Shown: positions 22,620 to 34,449 of the stretch, piece by piece
Layout of the letters: every line of letters starts with the position of its first letter
How positions within the stretch are numbered: the first letter of the stretch is position 1
DNA from: Ypsolopha sequella
Taxonomy: Eukaryota; Arthropoda; Insecta; Lepidoptera; Ypsolophidae
DNA: 64,000 bases
Assembly (NCBI GenBank): GCA_934047225.1
Contig: OW203997.1
Coordinates: 9,720,417-9,784,416 of the forward strand
Reading direction: 5' to 3'
Notes under the pieces: generated by a model
Database searches by the model: none
What the model saw: only the letters and a program-made list of their open reading frames with translations
What the model was told of the DNA's origin: nothing
Program-made: the position numbers and the translations under genes

Positions 22620-23560
22620 AAATCTAATCCAAAAGATTATGCAAAAATATTCAACAAGATTCCTAATTATATTAAAGATCTGATTTTGATAAATTGTTTA
22701 ATTTACTTATAAAGAAATGCTAATACAAGGTTAAAATGTTTTAAGTGATAATTAGAGGTACGGAATTTTCGCAAATAAAAAAACATGAGTTTCGTATTTA
22801 TTTCTTTAATGATATAATGACATTTCGCAAGAATTTCGCATTTTTTAGGTAACTATCGTAATAACAAAAAAAAAACGTATATTTTCGAAAGATTGCTGAA
22901 GAACCGTTCTGCGTCTATACTGTTGGTTGGCACTCAGATGCTCTGTAATGCTGTTTTAGGAAAGGATGGCAAGCAGCATTGTGCAGCAAGCAAAATGTCT
23001 TTCACTTTGTGATCTTAGTTTCTGTGTATATATTGAAGGATTAATACCTATGAAAGTGAGTATATCCATCTATTTGCTCATTTTTTGCGAGTGTTCGGAA
23101 AAAAGGAATTTTAGAAAAACTTTCTAAAAGTACATTCAGGTTTAAAGTCAAACTTGCAGCTACAGATGGGTTCAATGTGAAAGAAAGCCTTACTTGAGTG
23201 GCGTCAAAAACGAATCATGTCAAAATCATCTACAGTTACTGTTTATTTCGCGGAAAATATTCGAATTTTTTATATTCGAATTTATCGCATTTATATCAAA
23301 ATATTCGCATAAAATCGAATCTTTTTCGTAAATACGAAAATTCCGTACCTCTAGTGATAATACTATTTAATATTTTGAATAAACAATTGTGAAGTTTGAC
23401 TTGCTTAAATTTATATTTAATTACATTCTCTGTTTTTTAAATCTTTTATTTGATTTTTCTTGACATGATGAGGCTGTTTTAATTCAAATGTTGCATGTGC
23501 ATGTTTACTTCAATACTTATTAAAGTTATTTGTATAACTTTGCAGTAGAACATAGAGTTC
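22620..23560. other. No gene recognised
   Basis: AT-rich, with repeated TTTTCGCA-like words near 22760-22830 and 23240-23350 that are loosely mirrored (GAGGTACGGAATTTTCG against CGAAAATTCCGTACCTC), suggesting the ends of a decayed inverted-repeat element of about 600 bp. Confidence 0.5.
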
Positions 23561-23570
23561 ATAAACTCTG

Positions 23571-23710
23571 ATGGATATACCGCCATCCATCGGTCCCAGG
23601 CATGGTTGGCTTCCTGGTTTTTTGCCTGTGAGCTGTCCTCTTACTCTCCCCGAATTACTTCGAGGGGGTCTCCATGTAAGATGGTGGTACCTCCACAGTC
23701 GAGCCCGGCA
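23571..23710 (-). mobile_element. LINE-tail fragment, inverted
   Basis: GATATACCGCCATCCATCGG and TTTTTTGCCTGTGAGCTGTCC are the reverse complement of 61610-61672. Confidence 0.65.
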
Positions 23711-24791
23711 TCAGTTTTACCACCTACAATCTACTATATCTATGCATAATGGAGAGTTTTGGAGCGAGTGAGTACCCTTGTTTTAAAACTTCCTTAACTT
23801 TTTTATTAGAAAACAAAACATCCTGGCCTTGCTGTAAATTTAATGGTAGTACTTCGGAAACTCTCCCCAGTCTTGCGTCAAATACAACAGCCCGTTCTAC
23901 CTAGGCTAGAATTATTTATTTCTTGTTTCTATCAATAACATATACATTTTTGGCAACAAACTTTAAATGATGATAAGTTTACTCGTGATAAAAGCTATTT
24001 CACAAAATCACGCCTTTTGTATGGCTTGCCCTTATGGATCGCAATTTTCTTGGAATTTGGAGTATTGTTTTTTTATTTCGGTGTAATTAAATGAAGTGAT
24101 TATATTATCAATAAAATTATTGAATTCCATTAAATAAATATCGAAGGTTATTCTGACATATAATTTTTAATGGAATTATGCTTTATTCGATACAAAAAAT
24201 CGTAGTAAACTGGCAACATTAATTGGAAAAAGTTACGGAATTTTTAATTTTTCCATAAATATTGTTATAAAAAATACATATTCTGGTACATTATGTGTCA
24301 GCAATTTGTATGTCAGATGTTTAAGCAATTTTTTTTTGCAATTTTTTCTGGGTTTTTTTTAGGAGTTAGGTCCTTAAAGTTGACAATGTTATCCGTAAAC
24401 GAGGTGTGGGATTGATCATGTCGTATTTGGAAAAAAGGTTAATTAATTTTGTGAATAGGTCTATTTTTATTGGTCTATTTTTATCATGTATTCAACAGCA
24501 TAGAAGACTTTCTTAAAATGGTGAATAAGGCGCTTAAAATTTAAGATTTCTTGCTAAAAGTGTGAAATGGCCCTTAACCCAGGTCTAATAACTGTTCAAA
24601 CAAAAGCCGTTACATAAGAAAGGCTTTTTGTGTAATTGCACGATAATTAACGATGTTTGTTTGCAACAATTATTCAACTGTTCAAACTGATGCGTTATAG
24701 TTAATATTTATAATATATCATAACTAATACTAATAACCCTTCACAAAATATATTACCTACCTATTTAAACATTGTTGACAGCTCCAAATTA

Positions 24792-24799
24792 TATATAAA
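24792..24799 (+). promoter_or_regulatory. TATA box of G3
   Basis: TATATAAA, 70 bases before the G3 ATG at 24870. The transcription start would fall near 24822-24830, downstream of an in-frame ATG at 24813, which favours 24870 (context AAAATGGCT). The shared TTCAACTGTTCAAACTGATG block lies at about 24670-24692. Confidence 0.65.
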
Positions 24800-24869
24800 T
24801 GATTAGTTTTTTGTGTCTTTGATACTTGTTGCTATTTCGTTAACAAAAGTAGAGCTCCCAAACAATAAA

Positions 24870-26435
24870 ATGGCTGGAACTTTAAAGTTATTTTTTATAT
24901 TGAGTACTTTAATTTCTCTGTCGACGGCATTGACTGACATCGAAAACTTAATTTTATATTCCGATCTTATCCCACTAATTTGTGCATCGGTGGTGCCTTG
25001 TAATAATGACGTAAGATTTTATTTCCATTTACACGGAACGGCTATTCTGGCATTATCACTCGCAATATCAGTTGTTCGAAAGTTTACAGAATGATAAATG
25101 TCATACGATGTAGGAATTATCACTGTATGTATTAAATCAAAAAAATTAATACACATCCGTGAAAAATCCCTTTTAAAATCACCCGAAATTTGCCGTGGCA
25201 ATTTTTCCGCACGTGCCAGAATAGCCGTCTAGCTCTCTTTTAAATACTTGCCATCAGTGGTGTTGATTTAGTAATTGATTTAAAAAAAATCGTTTGAAGT
25301 GGTTGCGATGGATCTCGTTCCTAAACGCACAACTAATAACTGTTTTTCTTATTTTTGAATCAAAACTTTTAAATAAACGTGATTTATGGCATTACGTGAC
25401 AAAAGCTAAATGCTACATCAGCTAAAGCTTTTCAAGCAAAGTTATGTTATTTTACGTACCTATAGCTTTGTAAATGATCTTGCAGAATAACCTTAAAGCC
25501 TGTTTATACAAAGTAAATAAAGCCTTGCCTATGATATCTTTTTAATCAGCTTTTTTAATAACTATTATTAAATGCCCATTTTGTATTGTCAAACAAAACA
25601 AATTCTTTACCACTTGAAATTCTTTGTTATTTTTAATAGATTTTGATTTGTTTTGATATGAATTGTAATTAAATCGTCACTGCCCGTTGTGAAAATCATT
25701 ACCTTTTTTTTTAACTCAATAGGGCACTTGGTTCAAAAATTTACAAACTTCTTTACAAAAGATCCTCAGTGATAGCAAAATAAAAAGGTCTACTGCAACA
25801 TATTTTTATGTTTTTTTTTGTCGATAAAATTGGGACTAGTTTTACCAAAATTCATAAGTGCACTTAAGCGAGACTCACATTGCACTGTATATCATGTTTT
25901 AGAAGTATAATTTGGTAGAATATTATACTTAATAGAAAGTCTTATTTGATAGAAAATAAAAAATATTTTTACGTTCGGTCTTTTAATATTTAAATTTTGT
26001 TTTCAGTTGTTACAGTTTCTGTGTGCCGTGTCAGGCATCCGTAACGGCAACTTCCCAGGCAGACAACCAGTGACGTCTTACTTTCCCCCAGACTACGCCT
26101 TCTTCCCTGCACCACCGCTACCGTTCTACTCTTCAAATAAGCCAGCTCCTCCTGTTATAACCAAAACCTATGGGCCATCCTACCAAAACGGGCCTGTCAC
26201 CTATACTAACACCATTGACGCCACACCCGTTGCATATAGTACACCTCCCTACTCGTTCTACCCTCAAGGCACTCCAATTACCACCGTCACCACACCCGTC
26301 ACTTACCTCCCTCAAGAGACACGAATCCCCACCATCTCTGCTCCTGGTACCGTCACATACAACTCTCCTACTCTTAGTGCTTACACTTCCCAAGGTCAAG
26401 TTTTCACCAGAGTTGGGAATCAAGTAGTTATATGA
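24870..26435 (+). CDS. G3: two-exon secreted Pro/Tyr-rich protein (left arm of palindrome)
   Basis: Exon 1 is 24870-25010 and exon 2 is 26007-26435, joined in phase 0 (GAC|GTAAGA ... TTTTCAG|TTG) for about 189 residues. Residues 1-20 are a signal peptide (MAGTLKLFFI...STA). Residues 21-47 form a hydrophobic helical stretch with Cys38 and Cys43, and exon 2 starts LLQFLCAVSG with Cys53. From IRNGNFPGR onward the protein is Pro/Thr/Tyr/Val/Ser-rich, with repeated PVTY/PVAY units, KPAPPVITKTYGP, FYPQG and YNSPTLSAY blocks. A polyadenylation signal AATAAA is seen near 26677. It converges on G4, and the two exon 2 sequences differ at only about a dozen of 429 bases by my count. If the intron is retained, the frame runs on to a stop at 25094. 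Family unnamed; an extracellular structural role is inferred from composition. Confidence 0.75.
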
Positions 26436-28050
26436 TAACTTATTTATCGTCACCCAAGGTTCAGTTACCACCTACACTACTACACTAGTCCGTAGGTGTA
26501 TTGAGCTTTTCAGTTAATTTTAACTAGTGATCTACAAATCTTGTTTTTTTTTAGTTCTATAAAATGTTATCTTTTTCTTTGTAATACACTTAATAATATA
26601 CTTGTTATAACATAATTTTGTTGTTTTATTCACATTAGTTTTATTTAATACCAATTTTAAGACAGAATTCAGTTTTAATAAATTTCGCCCTCTCAAGTGA
26701 TTGATCTCGCTAAAGACAGATTTAGCACCTCATTTTTCATTGTCAATCAGACTGATCTCTATGACGTTTACTTTTTGTTTAAAATAGCGCGCTCTTGGCC
26801 GTGGCTGTTACATCAACTGAAAAACCCGCGATCACGAAAAACTGAGTGATATATTTATAAAATAGTTTCTTGGGGCTCTTGTATTTGTCGCCCACAGATC
26901 GTAGAATTGGGCATATCATGATCTGTCCAGGCATATTATATTTCTGTAAAACTTGGGAAATTTCTTCGCCCCGTTCCGCTTCGCTCGGCTCCCTAAATTT
27001 ATCGACATGTTCGTCGTCACACCTATTTTTTTACTTTTGGTGAAAGATTTTCAATTTCACAATTCTACGATCTGTTAAACGACATAAAGATGAACGTGAT
27101 ACTATTTGCCTAATTTTTGGCTTAGTAGTTAGTTTGAACTATACCTAGTACAAATAGGAACTCGTTGGAAACAAGAGGTAATATCTTTAAATTTTTCTAT
27201 CAATGCAATTTTATTATTTTACGTTTTGAACCATTTGGAGCTCTTGGAATTATAATGACCTATCCATACATGCTTATTTTTACAATTTGGTACTTAATTT
27301 GGTAGTCTGAATTAAAAATTGATATCTGGAGGCACCGAAGTGTCCTTTCCAAGACGAGCCAAAGACGCAGGGTACTACGTACCTTTTCTCGAAGTGTTTT
27401 GTCGTACTTTCGAAACGTCAATGCTTCGGTTTGGATAATACTAGAGAACGCAATTTATCAACGTAAGATGAATTTAGCTGACTTATAAAATGTAAAATAT
27501 ATCACTAAGTTTTATTTGTCTAGCTTTTATATTTTGAATATTATATGTCCAAATTACGTCGATAGCGTCACTGACCGACTGTATGACTTTTGATCATCAA
27601 AACCTACGGTACTACCTGAAGCCCTTTAAAGCTGAATTTTTGGCATGCAGGATAGGATTAGCAACAACAACAAAATTTAAAATATTGTAACTTTCTTAAT
27701 TCAAACCCTTATACAAGGGGTCCAGTTCTGTATATATTATGTCCCAGATAATTTCACTATTCAAATTTATAACAACATTTAAAATACTGTAACTTTCATC
27801 TTCCATAAAGGGGGTCCAGTTCTGTACATATGTCCCAGGTAAATTGTCAAAGCCGTGAAATTTTAATTTCAACGTAGCTTTTTGTAAGGTTTTTATAAAG
27901 CAACCTAACCTAACCCAGTGAAATAATAATTTTCACTCGCTTGAAAACGAATTCGGGAGGAATACAAAACATGTCGCGTATCGCGTGATAATTCATTTAA
28001 GTCTATCCGTTTTTAAATAATTATTTATAATTTAACCGCTTTGAAAACTT

Positions 28051-28279
28051 ACTTACGACATATATAACAATTTTTATTTCAAACTTCCAAAAGACCTAGA
28101 AAGCTGCACCGTGGTGATAAAATAGTGGGTCCATATGCTCTCCCTACAGCGGTAGTGATGAGGTTGATTCGTTTTTGTACGTTTGGCTTACGGCCAAAGT
28201 CAGAGTTGTCTTATCCAACAGAGTGCCGATGTTTGGTGAAGGCACCGCATTCAGCCAGTACCCCAATATATATTGTAGG
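28051..28279. other. Spacer at the palindrome centre
   Basis: About 230 bases with no inverted partner. It contains CTACAGCGGTAGTGATGAGG and the start of an open frame that I could not relate to anything known. Confidence 0.6.
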
Positions 28280-29374
28280 GAAATTTTCAAAGCGGTGAAA
28301 TTACCATTAATTATTTACAAACGAATAGACTTACATGAATTATCACGCAATACGCGAAATTTTTTGAATTTCTTCCGAAGTTGTTTTCAAGCAAGCGAAA
28401 ATTATTATTTCACTGGGTAAGGTTAGGTTGGTTTATAAAAACCTAACAAAAAGCTTCCTTGAAATTATAATTTCATGGCTTCGACAATTTACCTGGGACA
28501 TATATACAGAACTGGACCCCCTTTATGGAAGATGAAAGTTACAATATTCTAAATTTTGTTGTAATCTGACTAGTGAAATTCTGATGTCATGGCTTTGACA
28601 ATCTACCAGGGACATATATACAGAACTGGACCCCTTTATAAGGGGTTGGACTATGAAAGTTACAATATTTTAAATTTGGTTGTTTTTTTTTACTAATCCT
28701 AACCTGCAAGCCAAATTTCAGGCTAATAGGACTTCAGGTGGTACCCTAGGTTTTGATGATCAAAAGTTATACAGTCAGTCAGTGACGCAATCGACGTAAT
28801 TTAGACATATAATATCCAAAATATAAAAGCAAGACAAATAAAACTTTGTGTTATATTTTAAATTTTATAAGTCTGCTAAATTCATATTATGCTGATAAAT
28901 TGTGCACTGTAGTATTATCCAAACAAAAGCTTTGACGTTTCGAAAGTACGACAAAACGCTTCGAGAAAAGGTACGTAGTGCCCTGCGTCTTTGGCTCGTC
29001 TTAAAAAGGACACTTCGGATGTGTGGATAGGTCATTATAATTCTAAGAGCTCAGAATGGTTCAAAACGTAAAATAATAAAATTGCATTGATAAAAAAAAT
29101 CAAGGAATTACCTTTTGTTTCGACCGAGTTCCTATTTGTACTAGGAATGGTTCAAACTAACTACCAAGCCAAAATTAGGCAAATAGTATCACGTTCATCT
29201 ATTATGTCGTGGACAGATAGTAGAATTGGGCAGATCGTCACTTGACGATCATACTTGATTTCATACTAATTAAATTGATAATATTTCACAAAAAGTAAAA
29301 AAAAGGTGCGACGACGAACATGTCGATAAATTTAGGGAGCCGAGCGAAGCGGAACGGGGCGAAGCAAACCCCCA

Positions 29375-29608
29375 AGTTTATACAGAAATATGATATGCCT
29401 GGGCAGTTCATGATATGCCCAATTCTACGATCTGCCGACGACATATACATTATATACAAGAGCCAAAAGAAACGATTTTATAAAGATAGGCAACCATCAA
29501 GTTTTTACAGAAATATGATATGCCTGGGCAGATCATTATATGCCCAATTCTACGATCTGCTGACGTCATATACAAGAGCCCCAAGAAACTATTTTATAAA
29601 TATATCAC
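29375..29608 (+). repeat. Two-copy tandem duplication of about 115 bp
   Basis: The segment with ATATGATATGCCTGGGCAG and CCCAATTCTACGATCTG occurs twice in a row here but once in the other palindrome arm (26890-26960), so it arose after the palindrome formed. Confidence 0.75.
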
Positions 29609-30013
29609 ACAGTTTTTCATGATCGCGTGTTTCTCACTTGATGTAACAGCCACGGCCAAGAGCGCGCTATTTTAAACAAAAAGTAAACGTCATAGAGATC
29701 AGTCTGATTGACAATGTAAAATGTGGTGCTAAATCTGATTTAGCGAGATCAATCACTTGAGAGGCCGAAATTTATTAAAACTGAATTCGGTCTTAAAATT
29801 GGTATTAAATAAAACAACAGAGTTATGTTTATTAGTATATTATAACCAGTATATTATTAAGTGTATTACAAAGAAAAAGATAACATTTTATAGAATTAAA
29901 AAACAACAAGATTTGTAGATCACTAGTTAATATTAACTGAAAAGCTCAATACACCTACGCACTGGCGTATTAGTGTAGGTGTAATTGGACCTTGGGTGAC
30001 GATAAATAAGTTA

Positions 30014-31381
30014 TCATATAACTACTTGATTTCCAACTCTGGTGAAAACTTGACCTTGGGAAGTGTAAGCACTAAGAGTAGGAGAGTTGTATGTGACGGT
30101 ACCAGGAGCAGAGATGGTGGGGATTCGTGTCTCTTGAGGGAGGTAAGTGACGGGTGTGGTGACGGTGGTAATTGGAGTGCCTTGAGGGTAGAACGAGTAG
30201 GGAGGTGTACTATATGCGACGGGTGTGGCGTCAATGGTGTTAGTGTAGGTGACAGGCCCATTTAGGTAGGATGGACCATAGGTTTTGGTTATAACAGGAG
30301 GAGCTGGCTTATTTGAAGAGTAGAACGGCAGCGGTGGCGCAGGGAAGAAGGCGTAGTCTGGGGGAAAGTAAGACGTCACTGGGGGTCTGCCAGGGAAGTT
30401 GCCGTTACGGATGCTTGACACGGCACACAAAAATTGTAACAACTGAAAAAAAAATGGAAATATTAAAAGACCGAACGTAAAAATATTTTTTATTTTCTAT
30501 CAAATAAGACTTCCTATTGAGTATAATATATAATATGTACCTAGTAATAAATTACCGAGCCCACTCTTTACATTCCCTTGTTTCTCAATCAAATTGTCAA
30601 GTGTGATTCAAACTGACAAGCCAAGGTTTCAAGGGGAGAAAAAATATTTCAATCCTTTAGAAACGGAATGAAAAAACAATTGTTTTGTCTGACAATACAA
30701 AATTGGCATTCAGTACTAGTTATTAAAAAAGCTGATTAAAAATTTGTCAGTAAAGCTTTAATTACTTGGTATAAACACGCTTTAAAGTTATTGTGTAAGA
30801 TATACATAAAATAACATAACTTTGCTAGAAAAGCTTTAACTGATGTAGCGTTTAGCTTTTGTCACGTAATGGCATAAATCACGTATATTTAAAAGTTTTG
30901 ATTCAAAAATAATAAAAAGAGTAATAAGTTGTGCGTTTGGGAACAAGATCCATCGCAAACACCTTAAACGTGTTTTTTTTTATAAAATACTAAATCAACA
31001 CCACTGATGGCAAGTATTTAAAACAGAGCTGTACGGCTATTCTGGCACGTGCGGAAAAATTGCCACGGCAAATTTCGGGTGATTTTAAAAGGGATTTTTA
31101 CGTATATGTATTATTTTTTCGATTTAATACATAAAGTGATAATTCCTATATCGTATGCCATTTAACTTTCGAGCAACTGATATTGCAAGTGAAAATAATG
31201 CCAGAATAGCCGTTCTGGGTAAATGGAAATAAAATCTTACGTCATTATTACAAGGCACCACCGATGCACAAATTAGTGGGATGAGATCGGAATATAAAAT
31301 CAAGTTTTCGATGTCAGTCAATGCCGTCGACAGAGAAATTAAAGTACTCAACATAAAAAATAACTTTAAAGTTCCAGTCAT
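30014..31381 (-). CDS. G4: two-exon secreted Pro/Tyr-rich protein (right arm of palindrome)
   Basis: Exon 1 is 31381-31241 (47 codons, starting MTGTLK rather than MAGTLK) and exon 2 is 30442-30014, joined in phase 0 at GTAAGA and TTTTTCAG, about 189 residues. The domain order is as in G3: signal peptide, helical stretch with Cys38 and Cys43, LLQFLCAVSS with Cys53, then the low-complexity tail ending GNQVVI. Only a handful of residues separate it from G3. It is convergent with G3 and divergent from G5, whose ATG lies about 1.6 kb away. The frame is open throughout. The 800-base intron holds the ancestral repeat arm shared by G2-G6. Confidence 0.75.
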
Positions 31382-31451
31382 TTTATTGTTTGGGAGCTCT
31401 ACTTTTGTTAACGAAATAGCAACAAGTCTCAGAGACGCAAAAAACGAATCA

Positions 31452-31459
31452 TTTATATA
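31452..31459 (-). promoter_or_regulatory. TATA box of G4
   Basis: TATATAAA on the minus strand, 70 bases before the G4 ATG at 31381. The paralogue-shared block TTCAACTGTTCAAACTGATG lies about 100 bases further upstream (31557-31580). Confidence 0.6.
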
Positions 31460-32928
31460 TAATTTGGAGCTGTCAACAATGTTTAACTAGGTAGGTAATA
31501 TATTTTGAGAAGAGTTATTAGTATTAGTTATGATAAATGATTTATATTATGCGTTATGCATCAGTTTGAACAGTTGAATAAATGTTGCAAACAAACATCG
31601 TTAATTATTGCGCAATTACACAAAAACCCTTTCTTATGTAACGGCTTATGTTTGAATAATTAGTAGACCTGGGTTAAGGGCCATTTCACACTTTTAGCGG
31701 AAAATCTTAAATTGCAAGCTCCTTATTCACCATTTTAAGAAAGACGGTTTTACTATTGAATACATGATAAACATAGACCAATTTTTCCTTTTGATAGTTA
31801 GTGTTCCCTTTTTTCCAAATACTACTTTGTATTTTTTGTAGTGATCAATTCCACACCTCGTTTACGGAAAACTTATCACATTGTCTATTTTAAGGAACTG
31901 ATACCTCAATAAGAATACCAAAAATTTACAAAAATAAATTGGCAATACGTCTGGCATATAAATTTGCTGACACGGGATGTACCAGAACATGTATTTTTAT
32001 AACACTATTTGTGTAAAAATAATAATTTCGTAAATTTTTCCAACTAATTTCGCCAGTTTAGTACGATTTTTTGTATCGAATAAAGCATAATTCCATTAAA
32101 AATGATATGTCAGAATAACCTATGATCTTTAATTATTCCAATTGAGTTATTTTATTGATTATCACTTCATTTAATTACACCGAAATAAAAAATAAACAAT
32201 ACTCCAAATTCCAAGAAAATTGCGATCCATAAGGGCAAGCCATACAAATGGCGAGATTTTGTGAAATCGATCAAACTTATTATCATTTAAAGTTTGTTGC
32301 CAAAAATGTATACATTAATTGATAGAAACAAGAAATAAAGAATTCTAGCCTAGATAGAATGAGCTATTGTATTTGACGCAAGACTGGGGAGAGTCTCTGA
32401 GAGTTACCAGTCTCCACCCTAAATGGTAATGTAAATCATTAAAGGACCACTTTTCTTGAAGGAATTATGGCAAAGTATATTCAATTAATGATGAAAAAAT
32501 TAAGTAGTTTAGTAACTGTCATATACAGGAAAAAACAAAGAAAAAAATCTCATTTGACGTTTGTTGTTATTCCTTGTTATGAATGACGATTTGTCATTGA
32601 ATAAATAAAACAGAGATAAAACTGTAAATTTTTCCACGAGATTGGAAAACTACAAAAAAATTATGATGATTTTCCACACTCTTGGGCCATGTTCATACAA
32701 TTTAAATAACTTTTATAATAATATAGGTATATCAACCAATCGGTTATTTTTTCTAACTATAATAATTCTTTGGATTGTTAAAAATAATGATGTTTGTTTG
32801 CAACAGTTATTCAACTGTTCAAACTGATGCATTATAGTTAATATAAATGAATTATCGTAACTAATACAAATAACTCTTCTCAAAATATATTACCTACCTA
32901 GTTAAATATTGTTGATAGCTCCAAATTA

Positions 32929-32936
32929 TATATAAA
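32929..32936 (+). promoter_or_regulatory. TATA box of G5
   Basis: TATATAAA, 70 bases before the G5 ATG at 33007. The shared upstream block lies at about 32806-32830. Homology to the other promoters stops near 32785, so the duplicated unit for G5 begins there. Confidence 0.6.
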
Positions 32937-33006
32937 TGATTAATTTTTTGCGTCTCTGAGACTTGTTGCTATTTCGTTAACAAAAGTGGAGCTCCCAAAC
33001 AATAAA

Positions 33007-34449
33007 ATGGCTGGAACTTTAAAGTTATTTTTTATGTTGAGTACTTTAATTTCTCTGTCGACGGCATTGACTGACATCGAAAACTTGATTTTATATTCCG
33101 ATCTCATCCCACTAATTTGTGCATCGGTGGTGCCTTGTAATAATGACGTAAGATTTTATTTCCATTTACCAAGAACGGCATTATTTTCACTCGCAATATC
33201 AGTTGTCCGAAATTTTACAGAATGATAAATGTTATGCGATGTAGGAATTAACACTTTACGTATTAAATCAAAAAAATAAATACATATCCGTAAAAAATCC
33301 CTTTTAGAATCACCTGAAATATGCCGTGGCAATTTTTCCGCACGTGCAGGAATAGCCAGCCAGCTGTCTTTTAAATACTTGCCATCAGTGGTGTTGATTT
33401 AGTAATTTATAAAAAACACATTTAAGGTGGTTGCGACAAATCTCGTTCCCAAACACACAACTTATTACTGTTTTTCTTATTTTTGAATAAAAACTTTTAA
33501 ATGACAAAAGCTAAACGCTACATTAGTTAAAGCTTTTCTAGCAGAGTTATGTTATCATTATGTATAGCTTTGTAAATGATCTTGCACAACAACTTTAATG
33601 CGTGTTTATACCAAGTAAATAAAGCTTTACCTATGATACATTTTTAATCAGCTTTATTAATAGGTAACTATTATTAAATGCCCATTTTGTATTGTCAACA
33701 AAACAATTTTTTAAAATTCTGTTTCGAAAGGATTGAAATATGTTTTCTCCTTTCGAAACTTTGGCTTCTCAGTTTGAATCACACTTGAAAATTTACTTGA
33801 GAAACAAAGGAATATACCAAATGTAAAGAGTGGGTTTGGTAGTTTATGATTAGGTAATTATACTCAGTTGTAATACGATACGACCTGCTTCCAAATTTTC
33901 AAATATATATATATATATATATAATGATTTAGAAGTATAATTTGGTAGAATATTATACTCAATAGGAAGTCTTACTTGATAGAAAAAAAAAAGTTTTTAT
34001 TTGTTCTTTTAATATTTTCATTTTTTTTTCAGTTGTTACAATTTCTGTGTGCCGTGTCAGGCATCCGTAACGGCAACTTCCCAGGCAGACCACCAGTGAC
34101 GTCTTACTTTCCCCCCGAGTACGCTTTCTTCCCTGCGCCACCGCTACCATTCTACTCTTCAAATAAGCCAGCTCCTCCTGTTATAACCAAGACCTATGGT
34201 CCATCCTACCAAAACGGGCCTGTCACCTACACTAACACCATCGATGCCACACCCGTCTCATATAGTGCACTTCCCTACTCGTTCTACCCTCAGGTCACTC
34301 CAATTACCACCGTCACAACACCCGTCACTTACCTTCCTCAAGAGACTCAAATCCCCACCATCTCTGCTCCTGGTACCGTCACATACAACTCTCCTACTCT
34401 CAGGTCTTACACTTCCCAAGGTGAAGTTTTTACCAGACTTGGGAATTAA
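33007..34449 (+). CDS. G5: two-exon secreted Pro/Tyr-rich protein
   Basis: Exon 1 is 33007-33147 and exon 2 is 34033-34449, joined in phase 0, about 185 residues. Signal peptide, Cys38, Cys43 and Cys53 are as in G3. The tail matches G3 closely but ends four codons earlier (RLGN then stop), with changes such as SALPYS and FYPQV in the repeat units. Upstream of ATG 33007 the frame is closed by a TGA, so this start is clear. An (AT)n run (33904-33924) and a T-rich tract precede the acceptor. It is a direct repeat of the G3 unit, and its downstream flank is cut at about 34761 by a dispersed repeat and a Tc1 relic. Confidence 0.74.
33904..33924. repeat. (AT)n microsatellite in the G5 intron
   Basis: About ten AT dinucleotides between the conserved intron blocks. 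The sister copies lack this expansion. Confidence 0.8.

Larger units (their letters stand above)
23860..28050 (+). repeat. Left arm of giant palindrome
   Basis: About 4.2 kb that reappears as reverse complement at 28280-32400. Landmarks in order: CTCTCCCCAGTCTTGCG, G3, its downstream flank, TTTTGATCATCAAAACC (27590) and GTGAAATAATAATTTTC (27925). Non-coding parts near the centre match at roughly 85% by eye, with indels. Confidence 0.85.
28280..32400 (-). repeat. Right arm of giant palindrome
   Basis: Reverse complement of 23860-28050, carrying G4. It ends with the mirror of CTCTCCCCAGTCTTGCG near 32380-32400. It has gained a local tandem duplication (29375-29608) that the left arm lacks. Confidence 0.85.

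Noticed and set aside
24813..24869. Upstream in-frame ATG of G3 (and equivalents in G2 and G6)
   Set aside because: It lies about 15 bases past the TATA box, before the expected transcription start; the equivalent position is closed in G5, and a signal peptide begins cleanly at the second Met.
26007..26435. Exon 2 taken as a stand-alone gene starting at TTG
   Set aside because: TTG directly follows a TTTTCAG acceptor in all six copies, and each has a matching phase-0 first exon upstream on the same strand.
28175..28420. Frame crossing the palindrome centre
   Set aside because: Most of it lies in the right arm, where the mirror copy is not open; no family likeness.
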